Positions 17,100 to 26,097 are shown, numbered from the stretch's first letter. The stretch is DNA of 64,000 bases from Pseudovibrio exalbescens DSM 16456 (GCF_000422785.1 NZ_AUGS01000016.1:40576-104575); one strand, 5' to 3'. Notes: a model not told the origin generated them from the letters alone. Numbers and translations: made by a program.

Positions 17100-18347
17100 T
17101 CACTGATCGCAGTGCGCACCGAAGGCATCCCACGCCAATCGTCCGGCCTCTGAATGACACTCATGCCCACGCCCCGGGGCCGTGTAAACCGGTTGCGGCT
17201 CGTCGAAACCTTTCAAATAGTACGAGCCCAACGCACCCGCATGGCAATCGACAATATCGGCAAACTCCTCGGACGTCAGGATATCGCGATTGAGATCCTT
17301 CGAAAGCCCCGCAATGCGTGATGCCTTGTTGACGGTCGGGCCCACGACCGTGAAGTCCAATCTCGTTTCACCGCCAACATTGCCATAAAAAACATCCCCC
17401 GCGTGCAAGCCCATTCCAATACGAAGGGCCGGCAATGTTGGGCATGTTTCCTGATTGGCCTGCTTGATTCCTTCCATGGTTTCGCGCGCCGTAAGCAAAG
17501 CGCGGCGCGCGGCGCTTTGAGCCTCCTCAGGAGTGCTGTAAGGAAATACCGCCAATACTTCATCGCCAATAAACTTCAAAACCTCACCTTGATTGCGTTC
17601 CACCGCTTCTGACATGGCTCCGAAGTAAGCGTTGAGAAGTTCGATAATGCCGTGGCTGGGCAAATGGTTGGAAAGCTGTGTGAAGCCACGCAAATCGGCA
17701 AAGCCAACAACGGCAGAAATCGTCTCCCCGTCTCCGCGTTTGATGTCACCACTGAGAACCTTGGCACCAGCGCGCGCGCCAACGTAGGTATTCAGAACGG
17801 TTTCTGCTTTCTCTTTCAGAGTATGCGTTTCGCAAATCATGCTCAGAGGTTGGGAGATTGTCTCCAACGCTGCGATATCCGCATGGACAAACCCATCCAC
17901 GGCACGTGTAGCAACGCTTAATGTGCCCGGTGTCGCTTCCGTGAAGACAAGGGGCAAGGCGATGTAGTCAGTAAACCCACCAGCCCGCAAATCCTTTATA
18001 ATATCAAATTCTCCGGCTCTGGGGGCTGAGCCGATACGCACACGAACGGCCTGTTCAGTGTCATGGACAACCTTCAGGGGGCTGGCAAGATACTGGCGTT
18101 CCAAGTCAGGGCTACCGCGATAGGAACGCAACTCAATACCCGTTGCTGGGGTCCAGTTAATGCTTTTTGCCCGCAACGAGGGATGCAAGACCGGTATGCT
18201 GACCATCAAGCGGTCAATATCCATGCCGGCCGACCGCAAACGATCAACCAGCTCATGGACCACCTGACTTAGCGCCGGATAGAACCTTGCTCTCTCATAG
18301 AGCCAACTGACGATATCCGCCGAAAGAACTGCTCCATGCATGGACAT
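17100..18347 (-). CDS. Class III adenylate cyclase with N-terminal sensor-like region
   Basis: 415 residues. The C-terminal catalytic domain (about 205-390) has both metal aspartates (Asp218 in FADLRGF and Asp262 in FIGDEVLAVF), Lys258 for the adenine ring, Thr333 at the second base-recognition position, and Asn340/Arg344 of TVNKASR for transition-state contacts. A Lys/Thr pair fits ATP use. Residues 1-190 form a GAF-like region ending in a helical linker. No membrane segment, so it is a soluble enzyme making cAMP. ATG 18347 has CGGAGT 8 nt upstream; longer frames are not supported. The activating signal is unknown. Confidence 0.88.
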   Translation of the reverse strand: MSMHGAVLSADIVSWLYERARFYPALSQVVHELVDRLRSAGMDIDRLMVSIPVLHPSLRAKSINWTPATGIELRSYRGSPDLERQYLASPLKVVHDTEQAVRVRIGSAPRAGEFDIIKDLRAGGFTDYIALPLVFTEATPGTLSVATRAVDGFVHADIAALETISQPLSMICETHTLKEKAETVLNTYVGARAGAKVLSGDIKRGDGETISAVVGFADLRGFTQLSNHLPSHGIIELLNAYFGAMSEAVERNQGEVLKFIGDEVLAVFPYSTPEEAQSAARRALLTARETMEGIKQANQETCPTLPALRIGMGLHAGDVFYGNVGGETRLDFTVVGPTVNKASRIAGLSKDLNRDILTSEEFADIVDCHAGALGSYYLKGFDEPQPVYTAPGRGHECHSEAGRLAWDAFGAHCDQ

Positions 18348-18683
18348 GTCAGACTCCGAATTGCGTGTGCACATAAATACCCCACTGCTTACGAATGAAA
18401 CGCCGCAGTGCTGTTGTGAGGCTGACTGTTTCTTTTTGGTTTTGCTGATGTCAGGGCGCCCCAAAGACAAGACCATAGCGCCTGTGGCACCATCGGCAAA
18501 ACCAGCAAACTGACCTTAGGTCTAGATAGCTAGCCAGCTACAGGTAGTTAGTGCCAGGCCGTACCCGATACAAGAGCAAAGTATCGCTCCACGCTCCCCC
18601 AATCGAGTGCTGATGCAGTCAGGCAACAAAAAAGCGGCCGCAAAACGACGGCCGCTTTAATGAAACATCAAAAATGGATTGCC
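18348..18683. other. Gap between clpP and the cyclase gene
   Basis: About 335 nt. It holds the cyclase promoter region and the clpP terminator at 18628-18658. A short TAGCT/AGCTA inverted repeat lies at 18527-18540. I see no gene. Confidence 0.6.
18628..18658 (-). terminator. Intrinsic terminator of clpP
   Basis: Stem AAAGCGGCC / GGCCGCTTT (18631-18639 with 18650-18658) with a T-run on the minus strand, 26 nt after the clpP stop. Confidence 0.9.
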
Positions 18684-19298
18684 CTAGGAGACTTCGCTGG
18701 AGTGATTGACCACCTTACCAACGAGGCCGTACTCGATACCCTCATCTGGGCTCATCCAGTAATCGCGATCCGTGTCTTTCTCGATACGTTCAATCGGTTG
18801 TCCTGTGGCTTCCGAGAAGATCTTGTTCAAACGATCTCTCATGCGCAGGATCTCTTTGGCCTGAATCTCAATATCCGTCGCCATGCCGCCGGCACCGCCG
18901 GACGGTTGGTGCAACAAGAACCGGGTATTTGGCGTACAGAAGCGACGTTCTTTCGGTACCGAGACGTAGATCAATGCACCAGCACTGGCGACCCAACCCA
19001 TGCCAAGAATACGCACTTCCGGTCCTATGAATCGGATCGTATCGTGAATCATGTCGCCGGATTCCACGTGCCCGCCCGGAGACGACACGATCACGGTAAT
19101 CGGGTCATTGGATACCTGAGCAAGAGCAAGCAAGCGTGAACATACGTCCTGCGCTAGTTCCTGAGTAATCTGGCCTGTGATCAGGACGGTACGTGCATCA
19201 AAAAGATGCTTGTCCACCTGGATGGACTTTTCGGATTTCGTCTTGTCGCCGTTCTCTTCATCCAAGTGATGAGGCTTCGGAGAGGAATAGTCCGTCAT
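18684..19298 (-). CDS. clpP: ClpP-family serine protease, divergent paralogue
   Basis: 204 residues. The catalytic triad is spaced exactly as in E. coli ClpP: Ser105 in VASAGA, His130 in LLHQPSGG and Asp179 in KDTDRD. The handle-helix region ([16 protein letters not shown]) is also conserved. The N-terminus differs: the axial-loop segment and the RGERSYDIYSRLL-type block of the housekeeping ClpP are replaced by a polar, charged tail ([17 protein letters not shown]...). It is therefore probably a second ClpP, with the housekeeping copy elsewhere. It would form a proteolytic barrel in the cytosol; the ATPase partner is uncertain. Monocistronic with its own terminator. Confidence 0.88.
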   Translation of the reverse strand: MTDYSSPKPHHLDEENGDKTKSEKSIQVDKHLFDARTVLITGQITQELAQDVCSRLLALAQVSNDPITVIVSSPGGHVESGDMIHDTIRFIGPEVRILGMGWVASAGALIYVSVPKERRFCTPNTRFLLHQPSGGAGGMATDIEIQAKEILRMRDRLNKIFSEATGQPIERIEKDTDRDYWMSPDEGIEYGLVGKVVNHSSEVS

Positions 19299-19714
19299 AC
19301 GAGTGACTTGCTCCCTTGAATCAATGTGCCGCGACAGGCGGCGTGTCTATTGAATGTATTCTTAGAAGATGGAAACAAACCTCGCAAACATCAAACGCTG
19401 AATCCATCGCTTAGTCCCTGTGAAAATATGGAGTGGGTGCCGGCTTTCAACAACCCCTGCCCCAAACCGGCATGAAGAAGACCGTCAACAAGAGAAAACA
19501 ACCTGTCATTAGGGGACAATTAACCTACAACTAGGTTTTACCGATGAACGATTTGCAAAGAAACTTGCCCTATGAATGTATTAAGCAGTTTTAGCTAAAA
19601 ACTTATTCGTTTCCGCATAGATTGTGAGCATCCCAAGACCAGAGTGGCAAGAGCGTGACAGATCACCCCCGAGGCAGCGACAACCAACAACCTGCGGCCC
19701 CTCAAGGATCAGTG
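19299..19714. other. Divergent region between clpP and the GGDEF-EAL gene
   Basis: About 415 nt. A short hairpin AACCTA-CAAC-TAGGTT followed by TT lies near 19528. The last 60 nt may be coding if the downstream gene begins at GTG 19655. I cannot place promoters with confidence and see no other gene. Confidence 0.5.
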
Positions 19715-21769
19715 ATGAAGGGCGGCAAGCGCATTCCCCATGGCAAGATACCAGAGAGGGATGCGGCGATCCTGTCCAAGATCGAGATGCCACTGTATCT
19801 GCTCGATCTGGAAAATATCTGTATTGTCTGGGCCAATCCTCGTGGACTGGAGTTCATGAAGGAGGATCTCGATACATTCGAGAATCACTCTTGTTTGCCT
19901 TTGCCTGCACCCTTTTCAGATCCGGCGCACATTCATCGATTGCGAAACTACCTTTTGGCCAATCCCGACACGTCCGATCGCCGGGAGTCGGTGACAGTGG
20001 TCATTGATGGTCAGCCAACCAGCATCACTTGCGTTATGGCCGAACAGCCAATGCAGGACGGACGATTGGGGCTATTGGTTCAGATTACCTCGATTACCAC
20101 GACGGACGTTTCTCAGCTCCGAATTGCTCAGGCGCTGCTTTTCACGAACTCCATGATCTCGATGTACAAAGAAAATGGAGAGCTGATCTATGAAAACCCG
20201 ATGAGCCGACTTCATAGGCCCAAGCGTGCGGCAGACCTGCCTGATCGGTTTTGCAACGACAGAGATTACAATGCCATTCGGGAAGCTCTGAAAACACGTC
20301 TGCAAACGAACCTCGTCTGCTTGATGAAAGCTGCCGAAGGTCATCGCTGGCACGACGTGACAGCCAGACGAGGTCATGATCCGGTAACGGGTGAACGAAC
20401 AATTCTGGTCAGCGCCATCGATGTGACCCAACGATTGGAAGCCGAGCACAAGGTGCGCTACCTCGCTCACCACGACACCCTGACAGGATTGCCCAATCGC
20501 ACGCATCTGGAAATCGCAATCAACCGTCTTTTGGATGAATCCGAGCTGAACGAGACCACTGGTGCCATGCTGTTCATTGATCTTGATCGGTTCAAGACCA
20601 TCAACGACACGCTGGGGCATTTGGTAGGCGACGAACTGTTGGTGCAGGTGGCCAAACGTCTGGATGCCATTGGCCGTGATCTGGGCTTTGTCGCACGATT
20701 GGGCGGCGACGAATTTGTGCTACTGCTCTCCAACTTTCCAGATCAGGATCTCGTGGAAGAGGTTGCGGAGCATCTGCGCACGGATCTTTCGCGTCCCTAT
20801 GAAGTGCGCGGTCACAACTTGCAGATCACACTCTCTGTCGGCGTTGCACTCTACCCACAGCACGGGAGAGATCTCGACACGCTGATGCGCAAAGCAGATC
20901 TTGCCATGTACCGCGCCAAGGATCTCGGCCGGGACCAGTTTTGCTTCTTCAATACACGCATGGCGGAAGACGCCGAGGAACGCTTGAAGGTCGAGAATGC
21001 CCTTCGTAAAGCCTTGGATAATGATGAGTTCGAACTTCATTATCAGCCCCGTCTGGATGTCAAGACCAATCGCATTTCCGGTGCGGAGAGCTTGTTGCGC
21101 TGGCACCATCCATCACGCGGACTGATCTCGGCTGGTGCCTTCATCGACGTGGCAGAAGAGACCGGACTTATCACAACCATTGGCGACTGGGTGGCCGAAC
21201 AGGCCATGTGCCAACAGCGGAAGTGGGAAGATGAGGGCTACCCTTTGACACTTTCCGTGAATCTGTCAGCAGCCCAGTTCAAGCGCGAAAAGCTACCTGA
21301 ACGACTGATTTCGCTCTCAGCGCGCCATAACGTAAACCCCGCCCGTATCAAATTCGAAATCACGGAAAGCTTGCTGCTCAAGGAAGCCCCCCTGACGTTG
21401 CGCCAACTGAACACTTTGCGCAACGCCAACTTCCACCTTGAAATTGATGATTTTGGCACGGGATACTCTAATCTTGGCTACTTGCAGCGCTACCCCGTCT
21501 CTGCGCTGAAGATTGATCGATCCTTCATCAGTGATCAGAAGCGCTGGCCCATCATGCAGATGATCACGCAAATGGGGCGCCTCATGAACCTTTCGATCGT
21601 CGCGGAGGGAATTGAGACACTTGATCAGCTGGCACAGGTCCGATCGATTAACTGTCACGAGTATCAAGGTTTCTTGTATTCGCCGGCCGTTAGCGCCAAT
21701 GATTTTGAGCACTTGCTCGAACAGGAACGCGCAGGATCACGGCGCACATACGCGCTGGCCTCAGACTAG
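19715..21769 (+). CDS. PAS-GGDEF-EAL cyclic-di-GMP signalling protein
   Basis: 684 residues from ATG 19715, which has AAGGA 6 nt upstream; GTG 19655 in frame would add 20 low-complexity residues. Two PAS-like regions (about 15-115 and 125-235) precede a GGDEF domain with intact GGDEF and an EAL domain with ESLLRW, EITES, DDFGTGYSNLGYL, KIDRSF and AEGIET. Both synthesis and hydrolysis of c-di-GMP look chemically possible. The inhibitory RxxD site before GGDEF is degenerate (RDLG). No membrane segment, so it is cytosolic. The net activity and the ligand of the PAS regions are unknown. Confidence 0.92.
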   Translation: MKGGKRIPHGKIPERDAAILSKIEMPLYLLDLENICIVWANPRGLEFMKEDLDTFENHSCLPLPAPFSDPAHIHRLRNYLLANPDTSDRRESVTVVIDGQPTSITCVMAEQPMQDGRLGLLVQITSITTTDVSQLRIAQALLFTNSMISMYKENGELIYENPMSRLHRPKRAADLPDRFCNDRDYNAIREALKTRLQTNLVCLMKAAEGHRWHDVTARRGHDPVTGERTILVSAIDVTQRLEAEHKVRYLAHHDTLTGLPNRTHLEIAINRLLDESELNETTGAMLFIDLDRFKTINDTLGHLVGDELLVQVAKRLDAIGRDLGFVARLGGDEFVLLLSNFPDQDLVEEVAEHLRTDLSRPYEVRGHNLQITLSVGVALYPQHGRDLDTLMRKADLAMYRAKDLGRDQFCFFNTRMAEDAEERLKVENALRKALDNDEFELHYQPRLDVKTNRISGAESLLRWHHPSRGLISAGAFIDVAEETGLITTIGDWVAEQAMCQQRKWEDEGYPLTLSVNLSAAQFKREKLPERLISLSARHNVNPARIKFEITESLLLKEAPLTLRQLNTLRNANFHLEIDDFGTGYSNLGYLQRYPVSALKIDRSFISDQKRWPIMQMITQMGRLMNLSIVAEGIETLDQLAQVRSINCHEYQGFLYSPAVSANDFEHLLEQERAGSRRTYALASD

Positions 21770-21784
21770 TACATGGTGATTTGT

Positions 21785-22210
21785 TCAGGCACCGCCATCC
21801 GCCTTTAGGGAGTTGATAGCAGCAACAGCTTCATCGGCCATCTCTTCAGGCACGAACACGTGGTCATGATAGTAACCGGCGACAACATTGGCCGGAATAC
21901 CCTGCTGCGCAAGCTTAGATGAAATGGCGGCCGTCAAACCAACGGCCTCCAAAGAAGAATGGACTGATAAACGGATATGGCGAAAGGCCGGTTCCGTTGG
22001 CGCGCCTGCAACGCCGGCATGCTCCACGGACAGAATGGCCGTCAACTGGTCGCCTTCCTGGAAAGTACCAATAGGCTGAAAGTCGAGCACATCCGCCAGC
22101 TTGGCACCCGGAAACACCGCAAACACATAGGCCTGCGGTTCAAGGATCGCCTCGATACGGCTGAGGATGACACCGAGGTCTCGAAGAGCTCCGTCCCGAT
22201 TGATAGGCAT
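21785..22210 (-). CDS. ACT-domain protein (small stand-alone type)
   Basis: 141 residues. It resembles the family of stand-alone tandem-ACT proteins: LEPQAYVFAVFPG near the start, a TAILSVEHA strand and the second-repeat segment IRLSVHSSLEAVGLTAAISSKLAQQGI. ACT folds bind amino acids or other small ligands; no catalytic domain is attached. ATG 22210 follows GGGAGG at 7-8 nt. It converges on the GGDEF-EAL gene with 15 nt between stops. The adjacent thioesterase gene is on the same strand 30 nt upstream, so they may be cotranscribed. Confidence 0.75.
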   Translation of the reverse strand: MPINRDGALRDLGVILSRIEAILEPQAYVFAVFPGAKLADVLDFQPIGTFQEGDQLTAILSVEHAGVAGAPTEPAFRHIRLSVHSSLEAVGLTAAISSKLAQQGIPANVVAGYYHDHVFVPEEMADEAVAAINSLKADGGA

Positions 22211-22240
22211 CAATAATCCTCCCAGAAAGCGTCGCCTTGC

Positions 22241-22687
22241 CTAAAGGTGCAAGCCAGATTTGCACGCCATCGTGAACAACCCCGTCGCAACAGGTAGTTT
22301 ACCGCCCTCTTCCGTGCATTCAACATCCGTCTGCACGACACATAATGTTCGGCCCGGTTTCAGCACTCGCCCGGTCGCACATATTAGAGAGCCTCGACCG
22401 GGATTGAGAAAATTCAACTTGAACTCAACCGTCAGAACCCCAACGTCCTCAGGCATCAACGATAGCGCCGCCCATCCGGCAGCAACATCAGCCAGTGTCG
22501 CAATGGCACCCCCGTGGAAAAAACCATGCTGTTGAAGCACGCCATCAGTTCTTGGCATCTGAAGCTGTACCACACCAGGCTCGACTGACCTCAGCCTGGC
22601 CCCGATCAGGCTCATCATGGGCTGCGCGGTAAAACTTTGCTCGACGCGTGCTTTCCAACCACCGAACTTCGGCTCGAACCCTGCCAT
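22241..22687 (-). CDS. PaaI-family hotdog-fold thioesterase
   Basis: 148 residues. The hotdog signature is clear: GVLQQHGFFHGGAIATLADVAAGWAA contains the HGG and the conserved Asp of PaaI-type acyl-CoA thioesterases, followed by TVEFKLNFLNPGRG. Such enzymes hydrolyse short or aromatic acyl-CoAs in the cytosol. ATG 22687 has GAGGAG directly upstream. It is likely cotranscribed with the ACT gene; the acyl substrate is not predictable. Confidence 0.88.
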   Translation of the reverse strand: MAGFEPKFGGWKARVEQSFTAQPMMSLIGARLRSVEPGVVQLQMPRTDGVLQQHGFFHGGAIATLADVAAGWAALSLMPEDVGVLTVEFKLNFLNPGRGSLICATGRVLKPGRTLCVVQTDVECTEEGGKLPVATGLFTMACKSGLHL

Positions 22688-22771
22688 AAACACTCCTCTC
22701 CCCCTTCAAATAGTGATCAGAGAGCCTATAGCGCCGTTTTCCGAATGTCTGTTGGCCTTCAGTAGGCCAAC

Positions 22772-24187
22772 CTAAAACGGCAGGCCAAACCACCACGCTG
22801 CAAGGAACAAGAAGGAGAAAAAGCCGACAACATCTGTGATCATGGTAACAAAAACGGACGATGCCAATGCCGGGTCCACTCCCAGCCGGTTCAATGTCAT
22901 GGGCACCAAGAGACCGAACAACGCCGAGCACACGGTATTCAGCAATACCGCAGTGGCAATCACCACACCCAGTTCTGGATTGGCAAACCAGGTGGCGGCG
23001 ATGATACCGATCAGAATACCCAGACCAATACCGTTCATCAGGCCCACCAACAACTCGCGGCGCAAGACACGCCATAAATTGCGTTTATTCAAGTCCTGAG
23101 TCGCAATGGCCCGCACGGTCACGGCCATGGTTTGGGTTCCCGAATTCCCCCCCATCGAGGCTACGATTGGCATCAAGACCGCAAGAGCGACCATCACATC
23201 AATGGTGTTTTCAAACATCGAGATAACGGTCGCCGCCAGTAGGGCCGTAAACACGTTCACCACAAGCCAAGTGATACGCGAACGGGCGGTTTCGAAAACG
23301 CTGTCAGAGATTTCCTCATCGCCGACACCAGCAAGACCCATCATGTCTTCTTCAGCTTCTTCCTGAATAACGTCCACAATGTCGTCAACGGTGATGATAC
23401 CCACCAGCCGATCCGCATCATCGGTCACAGCAAGTGAGACCAGGTTGTACCGCTCGAATTTACGCGCTACCGCTTCCTGGTCTTCGTTGACACGCACCAG
23501 ATGCCGCGTTTCCTCCATGATCTTGGAGATTTTCTTGCTGCGCTTTGTCGCCAAGAGCTTGTCCAGCGACACAGCACCCAACAGTCGGAAACCGGGATCA
23601 ACGACATAAATCTCATAGAACCGTTCCGGCAGATCCGTTGCGCTGCGCAGGTAATCAATCACCTGCCCCACAGTCCAGAACGGAGGTAATGCAATAAAGT
23701 CCGTCTGAACAAGGCGGCCTGCGGTATCCTCAGGATACTCAAGAGCGCGGCGCAACTGCGAGCTTTCAACAGACGGCAGCTCCGCAAGAATCATGTCCTG
23801 CTCGGCCTGCTCCATATCCTCAAGAATGAAGACGGCGTCGTCTGATTCCAGTTCGCCGATACCCTGCGCAACGGCATCCGGTGGCAAATCCTCCAGAAGC
23901 TGGAGACGCACCGGCTCGTCCATTTCGGTCAGAGCGGTATAGTCAAACCCCTCGCCAAGCAGCTGAACCAGCGCAACTCTGTCTTCGCGGGACAGAGTTT
24001 CGATCAGTTCACCGGAATCGGCAGCGTGCAAATCGCCCGCAAGTTCCTGCACATGCTCGGCATCGTTGGCCTTAACGGCAGTTTCAACCGCCTGAATCCA
24101 GTCAGCGTTCAGATGCCCGTTTTCGTCTCGTACCGCCAAATCTGTTGGAGCCGCCGCATCTGTCTCTTTCATCGTGTTTTCGACCAA
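22772..24187 (-). CDS. mgtE: Magnesium transporter MgtE
   Basis: 471 residues from the TTG at 24187. The order is a cytoplasmic MgtE N domain (helical repeats, about 20-150), a CBS pair (about 155-275, with VVDPGFRLLGAVSLDKLLA and ITVDDIVDVI), a connecting helix, then five membrane helices (about 300-470) including the pore region PIVASMGGNSGTQTMA. It lets Mg2+ in and closes when cytosolic Mg2+ binds the CBS and N domains. The TTG was preferred because AGGAGG (24192-24197) is 4 nt from it but 19 nt from ATG 24172; ATG 24172 remains possible. Confidence 0.94.
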   Translation of the reverse strand: MVENTMKETDAAAPTDLAVRDENGHLNADWIQAVETAVKANDAEHVQELAGDLHAADSGELIETLSREDRVALVQLLGEGFDYTALTEMDEPVRLQLLEDLPPDAVAQGIGELESDDAVFILEDMEQAEQDMILAELPSVESSQLRRALEYPEDTAGRLVQTDFIALPPFWTVGQVIDYLRSATDLPERFYEIYVVDPGFRLLGAVSLDKLLATKRSKKISKIMEETRHLVRVNEDQEAVARKFERYNLVSLAVTDDADRLVGIITVDDIVDVIQEEAEEDMMGLAGVGDEEISDSVFETARSRITWLVVNVFTALLAATVISMFENTIDVMVALAVLMPIVASMGGNSGTQTMAVTVRAIATQDLNKRNLWRVLRRELLVGLMNGIGLGILIGIIAATWFANPELGVVIATAVLLNTVCSALFGLLVPMTLNRLGVDPALASSVFVTMITDVVGFFSFLFLAAWWFGLPF

Positions 24188-24191
24188 GGGA

Positions 24192-24214
24192 CCTCCTGAC
24201 ACCGGCAAACCGGT
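24192..24214 (-). promoter_or_regulatory. Ribosome site of mgtE with an adjoining hairpin
   Basis: AGGAGG at 24192-24197 on the minus strand, immediately preceded by a small perfect hairpin ACCGG-TTTG-CCGGT (24201-24214). This may hold the site accessible or serve as a docking point for control. No known Mg2+ riboswitch is recognisable. Confidence 0.35.
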
Positions 24215-24390
24215 CTGACAGCAGTTAGGGGTAACGGATCCAGCACTCAGCAAGGTACGGCAAAACAACCATATTCCAAACTGAACACAACCTCTGCACA
24301 GTCGAATGACTGGCAATAAAGATCAACAGTTTAAGCGAAGAAGGGCGGCAAAACGAACCGCAGCCTGTATAATTATGGAGTTTGAAAAGC

Positions 24391-24425
24391 AAAAATCCCC
24401 GGCTCTTGTCAGAGCTCGGGGATTT
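24391..24425 (-). terminator. Intrinsic terminator of tRNA-Leu
   Basis: Begins directly after the encoded CCA: AATCCCCG ... CGGGGATT with an inner GCTCT/AGAGC stem, then TTTTT on the minus strand. Confidence 0.9.
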
Positions 24426-24512
24426 TGGTGCGGCCGAGAAGACTCGAACTTCCACGGGTTTTACCCCACAGCGACCTCAACGCTGCGCGTCTACCAATTC
24501 CGCCACGGCCGC
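24426..24512 (-). tRNA. tRNA-Leu, anticodon GAG
   Basis: 87 nt including an encoded CCA (TGG at 24426-24428 on the plus strand). The acceptor GCGGCCG pairs with CGGCCGC, the discriminator is A, and the D arm carries GGTAGAC. The anticodon stem is CAGCG/CGCTG with loop TTGAGGT, which sets GAG at positions 34-36 and reads CUU/CUC leucine codons. A long variable arm (GTGGGGTAAAACCCGT) confirms a class II tRNA, and the T arm has GTTCGAGTC. It stands alone, with a promoter-like sequence upstream and its own terminator. Confidence 0.97.
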
Positions 24513-24563
24513 TAAACTGTGGCTCGGCAGGTCAGCGGTGCTGCCCTCGCCGTCGGTGAGCGG

Positions 24564-24592
24564 TGTATAGCCAACTGCTATGTACCGCGCAA
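24564..24592 (-). promoter_or_regulatory. Candidate promoter of tRNA-Leu
   Basis: TTGCGC (24587-24592), 17 nt, then TATACA (24564-24569) on the minus strand, about 50 nt before the tRNA 5' end. Confidence 0.45.
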
Positions 24593-24689
24593 GGGCTTCG
24601 TCACAAGATATTCACAACAAGCCCGCTTTTTATGTGTTTGCCCGCTGAACCAACGAGAGTTTTCCACCAGAGTGAGCGACAGCTAACGA

Positions 24690-24956
24690 TCAAATCCGAT
24701 CGTCGGTCCGAGCGGGGCGTACTTCCGGCGGTCTTTTCAATATCTTGGTGATCTTGATGCCAACCTTGTCACCCACCAGAGTAACCTGTCCCTTGGCCAC
24801 AGGCATCTTGTTAGCGAGGATCTCAACCTCATCTTCCTCGGTCGCATTCAACTCGATCACGGCTCCGCGCCCCATGCGCAGAAGCTGATGAACCGGCATT
24901 TCCGACCGACCCAGCACGACGGAGATATCCACTGCGATCTTATCAAAGGTGGTCAT
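24690..24956 (-). CDS. fliN: Flagellar motor switch protein FliN-like (SpoA domain)
   Basis: 88 residues, nearly all one SpoA domain: VDISVVLGRSEMPVHQLLRMGRGAVIEL and VEILANKMPVAKGQVTLVGDKVGIKIT. FliN forms part of the cytoplasmic C-ring that sets flagellar rotation direction and binds CheY~P. The length is that of a minimal FliN; the usual N-terminal extension is absent. No other flagellar gene is near: it sits between tRNA-Leu and lipB. The two MCPs in the window agree with motility. It could also be a second FliN-type protein rather than the main switch subunit. Confidence 0.82.
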   Translation of the reverse strand: MTTFDKIAVDISVVLGRSEMPVHQLLRMGRGAVIELNATEEDEVEILANKMPVAKGQVTLVGDKVGIKITKILKRPPEVRPARTDDRI

Positions 24957-25084
24957 TCGTGTAATCCAAGCCTAAATAGGAGCCGCGCATCCTTCATGCA
25001 CGATGCCCGCACACTAATGGATTTTTGCGGGTACCGCCACGTGGGAATCAACGTGTTCCAGAACTGACAAAACAAGTGGGCACC

Positions 25085-25831
25085 ATGGCAGACCGGCAAA
25101 CCCTTACAACTGACTTTCACCCAAGCCCCGATACCCCACCGGTTGAGTGGGCGATCGATGACGGCCTCGTGGCCTATGAAGATGCAATTGCCGAGATGGA
25201 AGCCCGCGTAGCTGCCATTGCCCGTGGTGAAGCCCGCGAACGGGTCTGGCTTTTGGAACACCCGCCCCTTTACACCGCTGGTACATCTGCAGATCCTAAA
25301 GACCTGCTCATGGCTGATCGTTTCCCCGTCTATGAAACGGGGCGCGGCGGACAATACACTTACCATGGCCCGGGACAACGGGTTGCCTACGTCATGCTGG
25401 ACCTCAAGCGCCGAACTCAAGATGTAAGAGCCTACGTAGCCGCACTGGAAGAGTGGATCATTTCCTCTCTATGGGACTATCATGTTCGCGGCGAGCGCCG
25501 CGAAGACCGTGTGGGTGTGTGGGTTCGACGCCCCGACAAGGGAGCGGATGTGGAGGACAAAATCGCTGCCATTGGCATCCGCTTGCGCAAATGGATCACT
25601 TTTCACGGTATCAGCTTCAATGTTGACCCGACCCTGGACCACTTTTCCGGCATCGTGCCCTGTGGCATCCAGAAGCACGGCGTTACCAGTCTGGTGGATT
25701 TGGGTTTGCCCGTTACCATGGAAGAAAATGACAGCGTTTTACAGAGCCAATTCGAACGCCTTTTTGGCCCCGTCGAACGCGTGGGCTCAACCGGATTGGC
25801 AAAGCCCTACAACTCAGAAGAGACAGCCTAA
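25085..25831 (+). CDS. lipB: Octanoyltransferase LipB
   Basis: 248 residues. LipB moves octanoate from octanoyl-ACP to the lipoyl domains of 2-oxoacid dehydrogenases and GcvH. The family signatures are the [12 protein letters not shown] segment (about 87-98), Lys159 in [14 protein letters not shown] and the catalytic Cys193 in [13 protein letters not shown], with [11 protein letters not shown] between. ATG 25085 gives the normal length; the in-frame upstream start at 25025 lacks conservation. The stop codon overlaps that of the converging acylphosphatase gene. Confidence 0.96.
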   Translation: MADRQTLTTDFHPSPDTPPVEWAIDDGLVAYEDAIAEMEARVAAIARGEARERVWLLEHPPLYTAGTSADPKDLLMADRFPVYETGRGGQYTYHGPGQRVAYVMLDLKRRTQDVRAYVAALEEWIISSLWDYHVRGERREDRVGVWVRRPDKGADVEDKIAAIGIRLRKWITFHGISFNVDPTLDHFSGIVPCGIQKHGVTSLVDLGLPVTMEENDSVLQSQFERLFGPVERVGSTGLAKPYNSEETA

Positions 25832-26097
25832 AACGCGACCTTGAACGGCCCCTCATGGACAGGGGCCGGCCCTACCCGCTCAATCGCCGTTACAGAGGCG
25901 AAGGCGGGACCGTCCTTGGCTACGTCCAACAGTGCATCGACACGATCCTCTTCTCCCGAGACCTCTGCCTCTACCCGGCCGTCGGAAAGATTTCGCACCC
26001 ACCCGGAAACACGCAGGCTATTTGCTGTCTGCTGAAACCAATGGCGGTAACCGACACCCTGTACCCGGCCGGAAATCATCACACGTACACTGGTCAT
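25828..26097 (-). CDS. acyP: Acylphosphatase
   Basis: 89 residues. It hydrolyses carboxyl-phosphate bonds of small acyl phosphates. The phosphate loop [11 protein letters not shown] carries the catalytic Arg18, and Asn36 of GWVRNLSDG is the second catalytic residue. Start ATG 26097 is fixed by AGGAGG 7 nt upstream. The TAG stop (25828-25830) overlaps the lipB TAA (25829-25831) on the opposite strand. Confidence 0.95.
   Translation of the reverse strand: MTSVRVMISGRVQGVGYRHWFQQTANSLRVSGWVRNLSDGRVEAEVSGEEDRVDALLDVAKDGPAFASVTAIERVGPAPVHEGPFKVAF

Noticed and set aside
24215..24390. Magnesium riboswitch (ykoK or mgtA type) upstream of mgtE
   Set aside because: No conserved core can be found; only the short hairpin next to the ribosome site is visible.
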